Source: Euphorbia lathyris (lineage: Eukaryota; Streptophyta; Magnoliopsida; Malpighiales; Euphorbiaceae). Taken from it: a DNA stretch of 64,000 bases. This document shows positions 11,415 to 22,749 of this stretch, piece by piece; position 1 is the first letter of the stretch, and the number at the start of each line of letters is the position of its first letter. Below the pieces are notes generated by a model, which was not told the DNA's origin, did not search any database, and saw only the letters and a program-made list of their open reading frames with translations. A program made the translations under genes and the position numbers. The stretch covers positions 24,775,501-24,839,500 of the forward strand of contig NC_088916.1 of the NCBI RefSeq assembly GCF_963576675.1, written 5' to 3'.

Positions 11415-11950
11415 ATAGGCTAGCTCAGTATAGGCCAAGACAGTTGTAATCTTTTGTTGCCTTATCTATATATGTGTTGCTGTGTAATGAATGACTTCTA
11501 TCAATATATCATATCCTTTTCTTCATCAATATTCAAATCTTGAGTTATGATATATGTTGCTAAATACTGAGTTATTATGTATCTTAAATTAAATCAGCTA
11601 TGCTTAACAACTTGTAAAATTACTTGACTAAATCAAATGCTGATAACATTTTTGACATTAACCTATGTGTTTATAACACATTCTGATAAGAACTCATTGA
11701 ACAACAAATTACTCAGCGCACTCTATATGTCTAAACCTTCCGCTTTATACTGAGTAAATAGAATATGTTGAAATAGCTGACCTATATCTGAAAACTGACC
11801 TTAGACTTACTCATTTAAACCTTTAAATGTTTTAAGTAAAACTAAGTCAGTAGCTCAACCCTTACGGGGGAGTTTGCTAAATTATACTAGGTCAACTATC
11901 ATGGGGGAGCTCATACTGAGTTCCTTGCTGAATAGTTTTGCCAACATCAA

Positions 11951-11960
11951 AATGGGGGAG
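11951..11960 (+). promoter_or_regulatory. Polypurine tract, copia copy 1
   Basis: AATGGGGGAG two bases before the 3' LTR. The same sequence lies at 31776-31785 in copy 2. The 11415-11950 stretch before it has no ORF and repeats short GGGGGAG motifs (11865, 11903). Confidence 0.85.
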
Positions 11961-11962
11961 TT

Positions 11963-13294
11963 TGTTGAAAAACCTTTCCATATAATTTTGATTTGACAAA
12001 ATTGTTTAAGTATAATTTAAAATACATATTCTAAACACACTAAGTTTAAATGCTTTGATTTATTCTACTAATGTGTTTGTTCAATGTTGAGTTAAAACTG
12101 TTATAAGACATAAGGATTGGAAGGCCCAAGCCCAATACGGAAGCCAAGGCCCAAGTCAAACAACTCAGTACACTCGGCCCGCGTTTGTCAAAACGTTGCC
12201 GTTCTAAACAGAACGCAACTCAGCATGAGAAGGATCTAGAAGACCTTCGGGAACAACTTCAAGATGAAGCTGCTGAGTGGTCTCGACAAACGTACAAGAT
12301 AGTAGCTGGCGAAGGAAAACTTCCAGACAAAGTGTTTCCTCTTTTGGCAAAGTTCAGACGACACAGTATGCTGTCCAGTTGACCTTACCATAAAAGGAGA
12401 GACCATCTGCTGAGCTGACCGAGGACAGAAGATACACAATTCTGATTGGCCGAGAGCTCTGAGCAAGTCAGGATGACAACGACATATAGTCGTTTCCCTC
12501 TAACAGTTATTTCGAAATTCGAAATGACCGATGCCCAGACGTCTCTATAAATAGAGCCATCACAAGCTTCACTCAACACAGAACTTGATCAAGCAGTTAC
12601 GCTGACCAAATTTCTACACAAGTTCTGCAACCAAGAAGCAAAGCAAATCTTACACTACAATTTCTTATATCTGTGTAAAAGTCTAGAGTGATTGTTAAAT
12701 CGTCTAAAGTGTCTTAGCAAATCTTTGTATTAGGACAAAACACTTATCATTTCTAGAGATAGAAATGAGAGGCTGAGTACTCGGTTTTAAGTACTCAACA
12801 AGAGAATAGGATTGAGTAGAGGTATAGAGGAAGGTACTCTTGTTATACTCAGTTGCTTATTGTAAAGGGTTTGAGGCTCTACCTTTAAAGAGCTCAGTAG
12901 AGGATTCGAAATCTCGGAACGTGTTCCGGGGACAGGACGTAGGCTTAGAAGAAGCCGAACCTGGATAAATCTGCTGAGTAACGTATTACTTACCCTTAAC
13001 TCCTTATATATATTGCTTGCTTAAAACAATAAAAAACTGACCAAGTAAAGAGGTCAAGCTGAGTTGTGCGCGCTAAACATCTGAGCTCAGGAATAGACTC
13101 TAAGTGCTATCTCCTGACTCAAGCTAAGAAACTGACCTAGTCACTAGTTGACTAAGCCAGTATCTTGCTGTTTACTCAGCGCTGCTGTTGAAACTGTTTT
13201 CTTTAGAAAAAGAAGTCTGCCCTAATTGCAAAAAGTTTAAATAGTTCCTAACCCCCCCTTGGAACTATACTTGCAACCTTATAAGGGACCAACA
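11963..13294 (+). repeat. 3' LTR (1,332 bp) of copia copy 1
   Basis: It begins TGTTGAAAAACC and ends GGGACCAACA, the same termini as the copy 2 LTRs. A TATA box (TATAAATAGA) lies at 12546-12555. The next bases, ATGTT (13295-13299), are the expected target duplication; the left partner is off the window. Small ORFs within it are shadows. Confidence 0.9.
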
Positions 13295-13665
13295 ATGTTG
13301 GATGTTCATCTGGTAGCTCGGTTGGTAGGTGTAGCATCACCGGGAATAAGTTTCAACATTTTACTGAAGATGTTGATGATCATGAAAGTGATGCAGGATC
13401 TGTTTGTCAACGGGGAGTAAAGCAAGACATCATTCAGTTTCCTATAAAAGATGTATTAGCTGCAAAAATTCACATGTTAGAGTTGTATGCCTACAGATGT
13501 GTACTCGACGTATTGTATGCATCCCGACCTTTAAGCCGGGATAATGAAGCAATGGTGATGAACATCTGTCTTTCCCTCCACATATCAAATGATGAACATT
13601 TGAGGGAAGTCGGAAATTTAGTTTCTGCTGATAAATGTATTGCTTTTATGATGGATTCTAGTTAG
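13295..13665 (+). pseudogene. ENT-domain (EMSY N-terminus-like) gene remnant
   Basis: One frame runs open from about 13300 to the TAG at 13663. Residues 55-115 of it (HMLELYAYRCVLDVLYAS, then LSLHISNDEHLREV and LVSAD) fit the ENT helical domain: a leading helix with LE-x-AY-x-VL, then ISNDEHL before the last helix. ENT proteins in plants are nuclear, often with Agenet/Tudor domains, and are linked to chromatin. A Ser/Asp-rich lead-in (GSSVGRCSITGN, DDHESDAGS) is also typical. Copia copy 1 sits directly against its 5' side, so the exon is either cut by that insertion or is a remnant. The stop after DSS is where a family protein would be expected to continue or end. Confidence 0.5.
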
Positions 13666-14429
13666 ATTTACTATGGAGTTTAGGAGACTAACCGGAAAGT
13701 AGAGTATTAGTCTTCTCTTTGAGAACAGAAGAACCAAAGGCATGCAAATTAGAGATTTTACCAGATCCGCCAAGACGAAGTTTCTTTGATGAAGAAGATC
13801 GGCGATGTGTAGTGGATTGAAGTTTTGAGATCAGAGACTGGTGTGATTGAAAGATAACTCCGTCAACCCTAACTCCGACGACGATATAAATGACTTCACA
13901 ATTTCAGACGGCAGTGGAGAGGAGTTCGATGAGAGATCATCGACTTTGAAATCTATAAAACTAGCATTAAGAGGATCCACCATTAATGATTTTCAGAGAA
14001 ACAAAAGTAGAAGAAAATTATTGAACAAGAGTACCGATGGTGTGAATCAAAAGATTCAGAGAAGAAAAAAAGAAAACGAACAAGAGAACCGATAGTGTGA
14101 ATCAAAAGATTCAGAGAAGAAAAAAAAAAGAAAACGAACCAATTGGAAGGAGAAAGACAGTGATGTCTTGGTAATGGATAGAAAATGCACATGTAACTAG
14201 GATTTTGGGAACGATAAATTGGCGTGCTCTAGACTTAGAAAACACGCATAACAACCTTGAAACATGTGAGAAATTGAAGTTTTAAGAAAATCACGATTTT
14301 TGATGATCCGACAAATACTGAATAGGTTCGTTAAGAAAATAAAATCTTCTTAATAGACATGAGAGTAAAAGTGTTGTGCTCTAATACCATGTGAATCAAG
14401 ACACATATATAAAATATAATAAATTCTCT
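13666..14429. other. Host-like DNA between ENT remnant and Pack-MULE
   Basis: No confident gene. The frame at 13847-14095 gives a hydrophilic 82-aa peptide (DDDINDFTISDGSGEEFDE then Lys/Arg-rich) that may be a decayed exon. A ~54-bp imperfect direct repeat carrying GTGAATCAAAAGATTCAGAG lies at 14041-14145. Confidence 0.4.
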
Positions 14430-14439
14430 TATTTAATTA
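14430..14439. repeat. Left target-site duplication of the Pack-MULE
   Basis: TATTTAATTA, repeated exactly at 34388-34397 just outside the right TIR. Confidence 0.85.
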
Positions 14440-14609
14440 GGGTTAATATACATATTTGCCCCTGTATTTGTCCGCTTTAGCACATATGCCCCTATATCAA
14501 ATAAACACACAAATATATCCTTATATTTTTCAAATAACACCAAAAATGCCCTAAACTAACAGACTGCTGATATGGCACTAACGGTGTAACACGTCAGCGT
14601 CCACATCAC
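14440..14609 (+). repeat. Left terminal inverted repeat of the Pack-MULE
   Basis: It pairs with 34218-34387 in inverted orientation. Shared blocks include TTTAGCA-ATATGCCCCT, ATATATCCTTATATTTTTC and AAAAATGCCCTAA. Similarity fades after AACGGTGTAACAC. Confidence 0.88.
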
Positions 14610-15686
14610 CTGCCACATCAACTAAAGAAAATATCACATTATATCTTTAACGACAAAATTTTTTGTGGCAAAAACGTTTTTGTGACAAATGTTTACGCGA
14701 CGAAATCACTCTAAATATGTTGCCAAATGAAACAATACCTACCAATTAGCGATGAAATTCGTCCTCTATAATAATTCAAAATTTGCGGCTTTAGTTGTAG
14801 GGACGATTTTAAATACCCCTCTTAGTAATTTATTTATTTTTATATTATATTTTATAGATAACTTTTATACCAAATAATAATAATAGATCAATTACTTAAA
14901 ATTTAAATCAACAAAACTTTCGAATCATTTGAAAAAGAGAATATAATATCAAAATTTTCAAATTTTAATAAATTTCTAAATTTAATAAATTTTATAAATG
15001 GATTCAAAAGAATATATTACAAGTGTTATTTCTAAAATTACAAAAGTGATAAAATTGATTCCTAAATATACATTTGTCCCCATTTGACAGCTAACATTTG
15101 TCTCCATTTGACAGCTAACGGATATACATCTTGTCATGCATTATTTGGAATCACCGTTGAGGTTGCTGCATTGAAGAAGAGCTTTCAGCCATGAAGTTGT
15201 TCTTTCTGCTAATTATATACTATTAACTATTCAAATAACGTGCTTTGCAACCGGCGCCCTCTTATCCTTTAGAATGATTGATCCTGATAGTGTTATACGT
15301 AACCACATTAGACTCTGAAATCTATAGCAAAGAAGGGATAACGTATTAGAATGCATAATCATACAAGAATTCAAAACTTTTAATAGTCATCATGTATGAC
15401 ACCAAAAAAAATGGATTCAATGGTGCAAATAAAAGTCATTGATTCAGATCAACAACATATTTCGATAGGAAACCACATTTTCTAAAATTACAAACAGGTT
15501 GCAGCTAAAAAACTGCACATATATGAAATTGAAGCATAAAAACAAAGAGCAAAAACATAGAGAAGCAACTGGTTCAGCAATAATCGCAAACACTAGGCTA
15601 AGGTGTACAATTGGTTTCATAACAAGCCAGGTTCCTATGAGCATTACAAAAGCATGAGCAAAGGGATACCAGAAGATTAGCTCTTA
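14610..15686. other. Unassigned Pack-MULE interior, left part
   Basis: AT-rich, with no exon recognised on either strand. At 14645-14770 there are short GCGACGAAAT/GTGACAAAT motifs like those in other plant DNA transposon ends, but no partner was found. An ORF at 15444-15644 (minus) has no family match I know. Confidence 0.45.
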
Positions 15687-16946
15687 AATTTTCCTTGAGA
15701 ATAGAAGAGTAACCTGAAATAGTAAGACAGAGAATGTAGCACGACCATGACATGATGTGCTCTCACCCTGCTCTTGCAAGACCTGCAAAATAAAGCCTTA
15801 AATATTAAGTATATACTATGTTGTCAATCAAAAGTATGCTAAGTGGTAGGTGTTTACATTCTTCAACCTTTAGACAGGTAAAGGAACAAAGAGAGCAAGT
15901 ACATGATCAAGATAATACAAGTAGATCACATCAAGAACATTATTCTAATTATTTGTATAGATTTTTAAAAATGCAATTATAAGCACAAATATTATGGACC
16001 TGAAGAAAAATGCCATATCAAGTTAACTTCTAGATATAAAAGTATGGAGTACACATATCATAACATTTAAGTTAGGAAGTTTGCATTTCCTTTAGTTAGA
16101 ACTTAGAATTTTCCTTGAGAATAGAAGAGTAACCTGAAATAGTAAGACAGAGAATGTAGCACGACCATGACATGATGTGCTCTCACCCTGCTCTTGCAAG
16201 ACCTGCAAAATAAAGCCTTAAATATTAAGTATATACTATGTTGTCAATCAAAAGTATGCTAAGTGGTAGGTGTTTACATTCTTCAACCTTTAGACAGGTA
16301 AAGGAACAAAGAGAGCAAGTACATGATCAAGATAATACAAGTAGATCACATCAAGAACATTATTCTAATTATTTGTATAGATTTTTAAAAATGCAATTAT
16401 AAGCACAAATATTATGGACCTGAAGAAAAATGCCATATCAAGTTAACTTCTAGATATAAAAGTATGGAGTACACATATCATAACATTTAAGTTAGGAAGT
16501 TTGCATTTCCTTTAGTTAGAACTTAGAATTTTCCTTGAGAATAGAAGAGTAACCTGAAATAGTAAGACAGAGAATGTAGCACGACCATGACATGATGTGC
16601 TCTCACCCTGCTCTTGCAAGACCTGCAAAATAAAGCCTTAAATATTAAGTATATACTATGTTGTCAATCAAAAGTATGCTAAGTGGTAGGTGTTTACATT
16701 CTTCAACCTTTAGACAGGTAAAGGAACAAAGAGAGCAAGTACATGATCAAGATAATACAAGTAGATCACATCAAGAACATTATTCTAATTATTTGTATAG
16801 ATTTTTAAAAATGCAATTATAAGCGCAAATATTATGGACCTGAAGAAAAATGCCATATCAAGTTAACTTCCAGATATAAAAGTATGGAGTACACATATCA
16901 TAACATTTAAGTTAGGAAGTTTGCATTTCCTTTAGTTAGAACTTAG
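15687..16946. repeat. Three tandem 420-bp units, each with one KEA exon
   Basis: The units are 15687-16106, 16107-16526 and 16527-16946. Units 1 and 2 look identical by eye. Unit 3 differs at two bases seen (GCGCAAAT near 16824 and TTCCAGAT near 16869). Each unit carries the end of one KEA intron, a 69-bp exon and the start of the next intron, on the minus strand. Confidence 0.93.
15714..16622 (-). pseudogene. KEA-type K+ efflux antiporter exon, triplicated
   Basis: On the minus strand each 420-bp unit has an acceptor (TTTTGCAG), a 69-bp open exon and a donor (CAG/GTTACT). The exons are 15714-15782, 16134-16202 and 16554-16622. The exon encodes 23 residues starting VLQEQGESTSCHGR and ending FSVLLFQ. 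This matches the conserved segment after the fourth or fifth transmembrane helix of chloroplast KEA1/KEA2 monovalent cation:proton antiporters. Because 69 is a multiple of three, splicing in two or three copies would keep the frame. In context this is captured sequence in a Pack-MULE, together with another KEA exon at 17190-17325; the exons between them in a real KEA gene are missing. Function as an antiporter is not expected. Confidence 0.82.
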
Positions 16947-17028
16947 AAAGAATTAGTTTGAAGAATTAATTTGTATAAATGCTAAAATGATAAAATGATA
17001 GCTTCAGTATTGAATTATCAGGGTCTAA

Positions 17029-17158
17029 GAGCATCTCCAAGGCAAATTTTTCATTTTTGTCTTCCCTATCCCCAATTCTCTATATTTCTATCCCCAATCC
17101 CTAAGTCTCCCTAATTCATCATTTTCAACCCTCCATATGGGGAGGGTTTGAGATGCTC
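17029..17158. mobile_element. 130-bp MITE (Tourist/PIF-Harbinger-like)
   Basis: It begins GAGCATCTCCAA and ends TTTGAGATGCTC, near-perfect terminal inverted repeats, flanked by TAA on both sides (17026-17028 and 17159-17161). A 3-bp TAA/TTA duplication is the Harbinger signature. It lies between the two KEA exon groups, so it inserted into captured intron DNA or came with it. Confidence 0.75.
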
Positions 17159-17189
17159 TAAATTCAAAGAACAAAATTTCAGTAAACAT

Positions 17190-17325
17190 ATTCCACCCCA
17201 GGCTGATATTAAATAACGAAGAAAACAACTCCAAATTCAGCAATTGCTTTTGTCCAATGTACATGGCAAATAATAGAGAGACCATAAGGACCAATCAAGA
17301 TGCCAGCAGCCAGGTATCCAATCCC
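17190..17325 (-). pseudogene. KEA-type antiporter exon fragment (transmembrane region), frameshifted
   Basis: The minus strand reads GYLAAGILIGPYGLSII, then HV-W-TKAIAEFGVVF, which is the second and third transmembrane region of KEA/CPA2 antiporters (GYLAAGVLIGPYGLSIIRHV type). A one-base insertion after VVFF shifts the expected LFNIGLEL into another frame, where LFNISLGW is seen. Orientation and order (this exon, then VLQEQGES further along the minus strand) follow the true gene, with a gap. It is captured and broken. Confidence 0.82.
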
Positions 17326-17429
17326 TATACCCCAATCCCTAAACAACAAAATAGAAACTCAAAATCCCCAAAATGCAATAAAATGAAAACCCAAATACAA
17401 AAACAGATCGAGAAAAACAAATTCAGTAA

Positions 17430-17713
17430 ACACCATCACCAGGTCCTTTCGTCACAGGAAGAGACTCATCTGTAAGTGAAGGCTTCCAACAAAAATAGAA
17501 CAAATTCAGTAAAACAGCCATGAGTAGACCAAATCTACCAGAATTCAATATAGTAAACACCATGTAATAGCACCCTACCGGATCAATTTTAAGCGGGTCT
17601 CCTTCAAGTAAACGAGCATCAGCTGGAACAATATCTCCAAGTTTGATACTCACAATATCACAGGGTGCTAAATCAGCAGCAGCATGCTCGCCCCACCTTC
17701 CGTACCGAAGAAC
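17430..17713 (-). pseudogene. Plasma-membrane H+-ATPase (P3A) fragment, exons 3' of the copia insertion
   Basis: Minus-strand exon 17579-17713 (acceptor TTTCTAAG) encodes 45 residues including ISIKLGDI-like [20 protein letters not shown], the actuator-domain signature of plant PMA/AHA proton pumps. After an intron, 17430-17482 encodes [15 protein letters not shown], the TGES phosphatase motif region. Here the motif reads TDES, so the Gly is lost. The upstream exons are at 33725-34040, beyond copia copy 2. Known role of the family: ATP-driven proton export across the plasma membrane. This copy lacks the phosphorylation (DKTGT) and nucleotide-binding parts, so it is a captured fragment. Confidence 0.88.
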
Positions 17714-17849
17714 CTTAGAAAGAAAATCAGAGATGAGGCAAATTTCAGGCTCCACATATTTCCAATTTTTGGTGTTTGGTTCTCATTCAAAATCAGACTA
17801 CTTTAAAATAAAACTGTTACAGAATTCATTACACAGAAAAAGAAACAAA

Positions 17850-19246
17850 TGTTGAAACACCTTTCCACATGATTTTGATTTGATAAAATTATTTAAGTTA
17901 ATCACATGATTAAGATAATTAAATTTAAGTGCTTTGATTTAATTGTACTAATGTGTTTGTTCAATGTTAAGTATATTTATAAATGAGAACAGAAATAAAA
18001 AAGTAAGACAAAATGAAGTCAGCATGAGCCACAGAAGCTGAGTAGAACACAACTCAGCATAATAGAAGAAAAGTCTTCTTCAGAACAAACGCTTGAAGAC
18101 GAAGCTGATCGAAGAAGCTGAGTAGAACATAACTCAGCCTTGTCAAAGATAAAGTTTGAAGGCAACGTCTATTAAATCAAGCTGAGTGTTCATCAGGACA
18201 GCGCCAAATGATCCGTTAACTAATAAAGACAACATCTGACAAAGATCTGCGCCAATTCAGAAGCCTTGGAATTACCCAAGAGACCTTTTCGAGATGTATG
18301 GGTCAACTGGCATTTGGCTAAAAGATGAAACTGGTGCTAGAAGACGAACCTGGCGGAAGAAGACAAGCATGACGCCTGCTAATTTTAGACGACAGGATTG
18401 GCCTGCAAATTTGTATGGTGACCAATGAATGATGCAAGAAGACCGTTTGAGTTCAACGGATATGTCCGAATTCAAATGATTGAAGCATCAGATTTCACTA
18501 TAAAAGGACAAGTTCATCTCTTGGATCCTTTGTCGAAGTACAAAAAGAAAAACAATACATACAAGCACATATAAACAGAAAAGCAATTTCTTACACCCAA
18601 ATCCGATCTCTGTGTAAAAGTCTAGATTGAATTTGTATTCATCTAAAGTGTTCTTCATCTAGAAAGAACAAATTTGTATCAATTGTAAAGATTGAAAGAG
18701 TGGTGCTGAGTACTCGGTTTTAGTACTCAGTGGTAGAGAAAATCTGAGTGTTCGGTTATAGCGCTGAGTAGGATTGAGTAGACGAATAGAGGATGGTACT
18801 CTTGCATACTCAATTGCCTTGTAAACGGTTTGTGCTCTACCTTTAAAGAGCTCGGTAGTGGATTGAAAAAGCCCGGAAGGATTCTGGGGACTGGACGTAG
18901 GCGGTGAGGCCGAACCAGGATAAGACTGCTGAGTAATCTCTAACCCTTTATCTCAATATATATATATGTATGTGTTGCTTGCTTAAATTACTCAGGATAT
19001 AAATTGTATAAGCTGACACTGAGTAATCAGAGTGCTGAGTTGGAAGCTGACCTTAAGTGTTAATTCCCAACTCACAAGTAAAACGGTTCTAGTCAGCCTC
19101 TGACTAAAGCTGTCTTACATCTCGCCCAGCCTTGCTGACCAAAAACTGAGTAAGGTTATTTAAAGAATTAAATTAAGTCAGCATAATTAAGCGAAAAAGA
19201 TACATTAGTTCCTAACCCCCCTGGAACTAATTACACGGGACCAACA
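17850..19246 (+). repeat. 5' LTR (1,397 bp) of copia copy 2
   Basis: It starts TGTTGAAACACC and ends GGGACCAACA. The TATA box TATAAAAGG lies at 18499-18507. The 3' LTR minus its insertion is about 1,393 bp and very similar, so the insertion is fairly young. Confidence 0.93.
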
Positions 19247-19248
19247 AG

Positions 19249-19260
19249 TGGTATCAGAGC
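19249..19260 (+). promoter_or_regulatory. Primer binding site for initiator tRNA-Met
   Basis: TGGTATCAGAGC two bases after the 5' LTR, the standard plant copia PBS. Confidence 0.95.
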
Positions 19261-19310
19261 TCAGTAGCTCACTACTCAAAGATAAAACTATCTTGAGTTG
19301 ATCCCTGTAA

Positions 19311-19936
19311 ATGGCTGAGAACAGCACTCGTTTCCTTCCTGGAAATCAAACAACACAGATACTCCCTGAAGGATTATCTATTAGTCGACCTCCATTGTTC
19401 TTCCGATCAAATTATACATTCTGGAAGAACAGGATGAAAATTTTTATTCAGGCAACAAACATGAGTGCATGACTTGCAATAGTCTAAGGCCCGTTTGTTC
19501 CTTACAAATGGTAAACAATAAGAGTGAAACTGAGTGGTCAGAGGATGACCTTAGAAAATTGCAAAAATAATGCTTCAGCTATCAATATGCTTCACTGTGC
19601 GTTAGATGCTGCAGAGTACAACAAAATTTCAGGTTGTGAGTCAGCACAGGAAATATGGAAGAAGCTGAAAGTGACCTATGAAGGTGCCAGCAAGGTCAAT
19701 GAATCAAAGGTGAATCAACACATGAGACTATACGAGCTGTTCGAGATGAATGACAATGAAGACATCTCTGAAATGAACGCTAGATTCACTAACATTATAA
19801 ATGAGCTGAAGAGACTCGACAAGAACTTCATAGAAGACGAACAAGTGAAGAAAATCTTGAGGAGTCTCCCCAAGAGCTGGCAAGCTAAGAAGATAGCTGT
19901 GGAAGAAGCTCAGGACCTGACCATATATAAATATGA
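19311..19936 (+). pseudogene. Gag N-terminal part, copia copy 2
   Basis: It starts with ATG at 19311 (MAENSTRFLPGN) and the DUF4219-like lead RPPLFF...NYTFWKNRM. The UBN2/retrotran_gag core follows (INMLHCALDAAEYNKI, AQEIWKKLKVTYEG, up to TIYKYD). Stops at 19472, 19484 and 19508 and indels near 19530-19570 break the frame. The Helitron interrupts the codon for the Asp of YKYD at 19936/19937; the frame resumes exactly at 23363. Confidence 0.88.
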
Positions 19937-19946
19937 CTAACAAGAG

Positions 19947-19964
19947 ACCCGTGCTTTACACGGT
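19947..19964 (-). other. Helitron 3' subterminal hairpin
   Basis: The plus strand reads ACCCGTGCTTTACACGGT: a 6-bp stem (CCGTG/CACGG region) with a one-base bulge and a CTTTA loop, ten bases from the element end. Confidence 0.75.
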
Positions 19965-22651
19965 GATTTTTTTTCATAATTGATCAAATATTAAAATATT
20001 TTTTTTATAAAAAATGAAATATATGTCCATACTATTTGCAAATTATATTAAAAAAAATTAAGTTAATTAGTACTTATTGTGTCTTTAAAAAAAATATTTG
20101 GATGCTTTTCAAAAACATATTATTTGGATGAAAATAAATAAATTAAAATAATAATACAAGAAATATAAAACACATAATAATGATTTTTTTACACACATAC
20201 ATACATGTAAATTAATTGAATTTTTGTTGAATACAATTGAATCTTTCAAAAGAATCCATCATACATTTAGATACATTTATGCAACCCCTATTTTTTAATT
20301 AATCATACATGCACTAACATGAATTACATCAAAAATCAAAATATTAAATTAAATAGTAGTCTGTTACAAAGAGTTTATATCTGTGGCAAAAAAATATCTT
20401 GCTAGCATCCATCTCCAAAAAGCTTTCCCCAATTACTCTCAATTTCTCTCCAAATTGAACACTTTCTATTGATTTTTATGAATTCTGGAAATTGGCACTT
20501 CTCATATTTCTCAATCTCTCTCTACATTCCTTAGAGTACCTCTCTTTGTAAAAATTAAGACATCTTCTATTTTTTTAATAGAAATTAGAAAACAACAGAT
20601 GAATGTAAAAATGAAACCAATATACCAGTTTGCCAAAGATTTCATAGATTAGAGCATATTAGGACGGTAAATTGGAAGTTCCCGATTATAAAAGGGCCAT
20701 TAGAGTGCTGATGCAAGCCAATCCATACAGATGCCTGCAAGAACGGACAAACTACATAATAATAAATAATAATAAAAACTGGTTAATGCAGAAAAAAAAC
20801 TTTCTTAGGAATTAAGATTTTGATCGTCTAGCACGAACTTAACGCGTAAAAAACCAAAAAGATGACAGGGTCATGATTCTTTCTTTTTGTCCTTTTTTAA
20901 TAGGTACACAACACAACATATTTAATAATACATATAGCAGTATGATAATAATACAGAATGCAGAATTTGTTCCCTTATTCATGGACTATACTGTATACTT
21001 GTTCTTGAGCATCCTAAATTATTTCACCCTTTCCCTTTCCCTTTCATTTCATTTATTCTCTCTTTATTTTTGCATTTAAAGCTATCAACTTGTCTGTCTG
21101 ATCATAATATAGCAATATAAGATGGATGCTGTTTAAAAAGAAATTATAGTTTTGTTTGTGTGATTTTTTTGGTATGGGGAAGATTATAGGAACTAACTGG
21201 TTAGCTGCCAGTTAAAAGGGCTTTAGGTCTCCCAAAAAGAATAATGCCAAGAGAAAAAAATCAAGAGCTTAGAGGAAGAAGAAAAGTTGAAAATTCATAA
21301 ATTTGACAAACTGACACATCATCAATTTGTTTACAGTTCAATATTATAGTAATAGATAGCCCCAGTGTAATAGAAGGTATGTAAATCCATCTTCCTTAAA
21401 AGTTATTCAAAAAGGAACAAATTATTGATAGGTTTCAAAAATTGGAAGGTAGATAAGCCTATAATTTTTTTCCTGGTTCCTATCAACAAACTTAGCCTTT
21501 TGTAAACAAATTAAACTATTAACACTTGGCATTCAAAATGTAAACAAATTAAACTATTAACAGGCATTGCAAAATGTAAAAATTGGGTTGGAACAAAGAA
21601 AGTTACCCGAATTGCATTTGGACAGAGTTCAGAAGAATTGGGAGAGTTCCCCAATATGTGCATCTCCTTACACCTTTAAATTTTCCTGTGTGTAATGGAT
21701 GACCAATTTTAATAAACAAAAGCAAAATGTAAAACTAAACACTCTCCTAAACTCAAATGACCAATTTACATGCTTCTTCCATTTACTGTTGAAGCCACAA
21801 AATTCATAATAACCATCAATAGAACCACTGGCAACTCCAGGAATAGACTGCTTGACTTGTAATACATAATAACCATCAATACAATAAACATCTATTAGGA
21901 ACATGAGAAAGTAACCATCCACACAATAAGAAAAATAATATTGAAAGAATTTGAAGCTGTTGACACTTCTTGCGAATGGAATTAAAAAAATTGAGCATTT
22001 GTCAGCCAAATATCAGAACAACACCCATTTGAAGAAAAATTCTGAAAGTATTAAGGACATGTGGTTTGCGAATAGGAGGATCGCAGAATTGCATGTAGAG
22101 ACTTTTCCTATTAAACCATATTTTTGAGTCATAACTACAACTTCCAACCAAAAATAAGAAACAAAAGAAAATGTAATAGCAATTAAACATCCAAACTTTC
22201 ATCAGAGATCCTCAAAACAGCAGACAATTTTCAAGAAAATGAGAATTCATACCATTAGTGTATTTAGATCCTCAAAACAGCAGACAATTTTCAAGAAAAT
22301 TTCCGATTAAGAAAATCTGAACTGCAGAGAAAGAAGAGCAAACCGACTGCAAAGTTAGAAAGCCATGAAGATCACCAGTTGAGAAAGAAGAGCAAACCGA
22401 TCCTTAGCGGTTAGAAAATACAGATCGAAAATCTGAACTGCAGAGAAAGCACGGGTAGAATGAGAACGTGAAACTGATCCTTAGTGGTTAGAAAATACAG
22501 ATCGAAAATCTGAACTGGAAGTAAGCAACTGGAAGAAGGTATCAAGCATCAAATCCCTGAGAGAGAACTCGCAATTAAATGAAATACAATCCAATACAAT
22601 GCCGATACAAATGTTCAAACGGAGTAAATAAAAAAGAAAAACAGAAAGTAC

Positions 22652-22749
22652 CGCAAAATCAGAAACTGAAGAAGAGGGAGACCCATTCTCTGAAGAAACA
22701 GATCGAGTAGACAACCTAGCGTTCTTGCGTAAATATTTATGAAGTCCCC
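22652..22749 (-). pseudogene. Unidentified captured exon in the Helitron (98 bp)
   Basis: The minus strand shows an acceptor (TGTTTTCAG), 98 bp open in the frame GLHKYLRKNARLSTRSVSSE then SPSSSVSDF, and a donor (GCG/GTACTT). The Ser-rich peptide is not one I recognise. Several short direct duplications lie on both sides of it (22206-23100). Confidence 0.45.

Larger units (their letters stand above)
4606..13294 (+). mobile_element. SIRE/Maximus-type Ty1/copia element, copy 1 (5' part missing)
   Basis: The order is gag zinc knuckles, pol (PR-INT-RT-RNase H, the copia order), a long third ORF, a polypurine tract and a 3' LTR. The extra ORF downstream of pol and the size are typical of the SIRE/Maximus lineage. 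The 5' LTR and most of gag lie left of the window, separated by the nested gypsy element. Stop codons in pol and ORF3 and a glycine in the RT active site make it inactive. It is about as divergent from copy 2 as two related subfamilies would be. Confidence 0.9.

Noticed and set aside
14645..14770. CACTA-type transposon end
   Set aside because: GCGACGAAAT-like motifs occur, but there is no CACTA terminus, no inverted partner and no duplication.
15444..15644. Third captured gene in the Pack-MULE
   Set aside because: A hydrophobic 66-aa frame without splice sites or a recognisable motif; it does not match the next KEA or ATPase exons.
15687..16946. CRISPR-like array
   Set aside because: Units are 420 bp, contiguous, with no spacers; they are tandem copies of an exon-intron segment in a plant genome.
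17423..17755. A 110-aa H+-ATPase protein on the minus strand
   Set aside because: The frame reads through an intron with splice sites at 17579 and 17482; it is a captured fragment, not a gene product.
20873..21079. Small hydrophobic ORF in the Helitron
   Set aside because: Low-complexity Ser/Leu/Phe sequence without splice support or domain.
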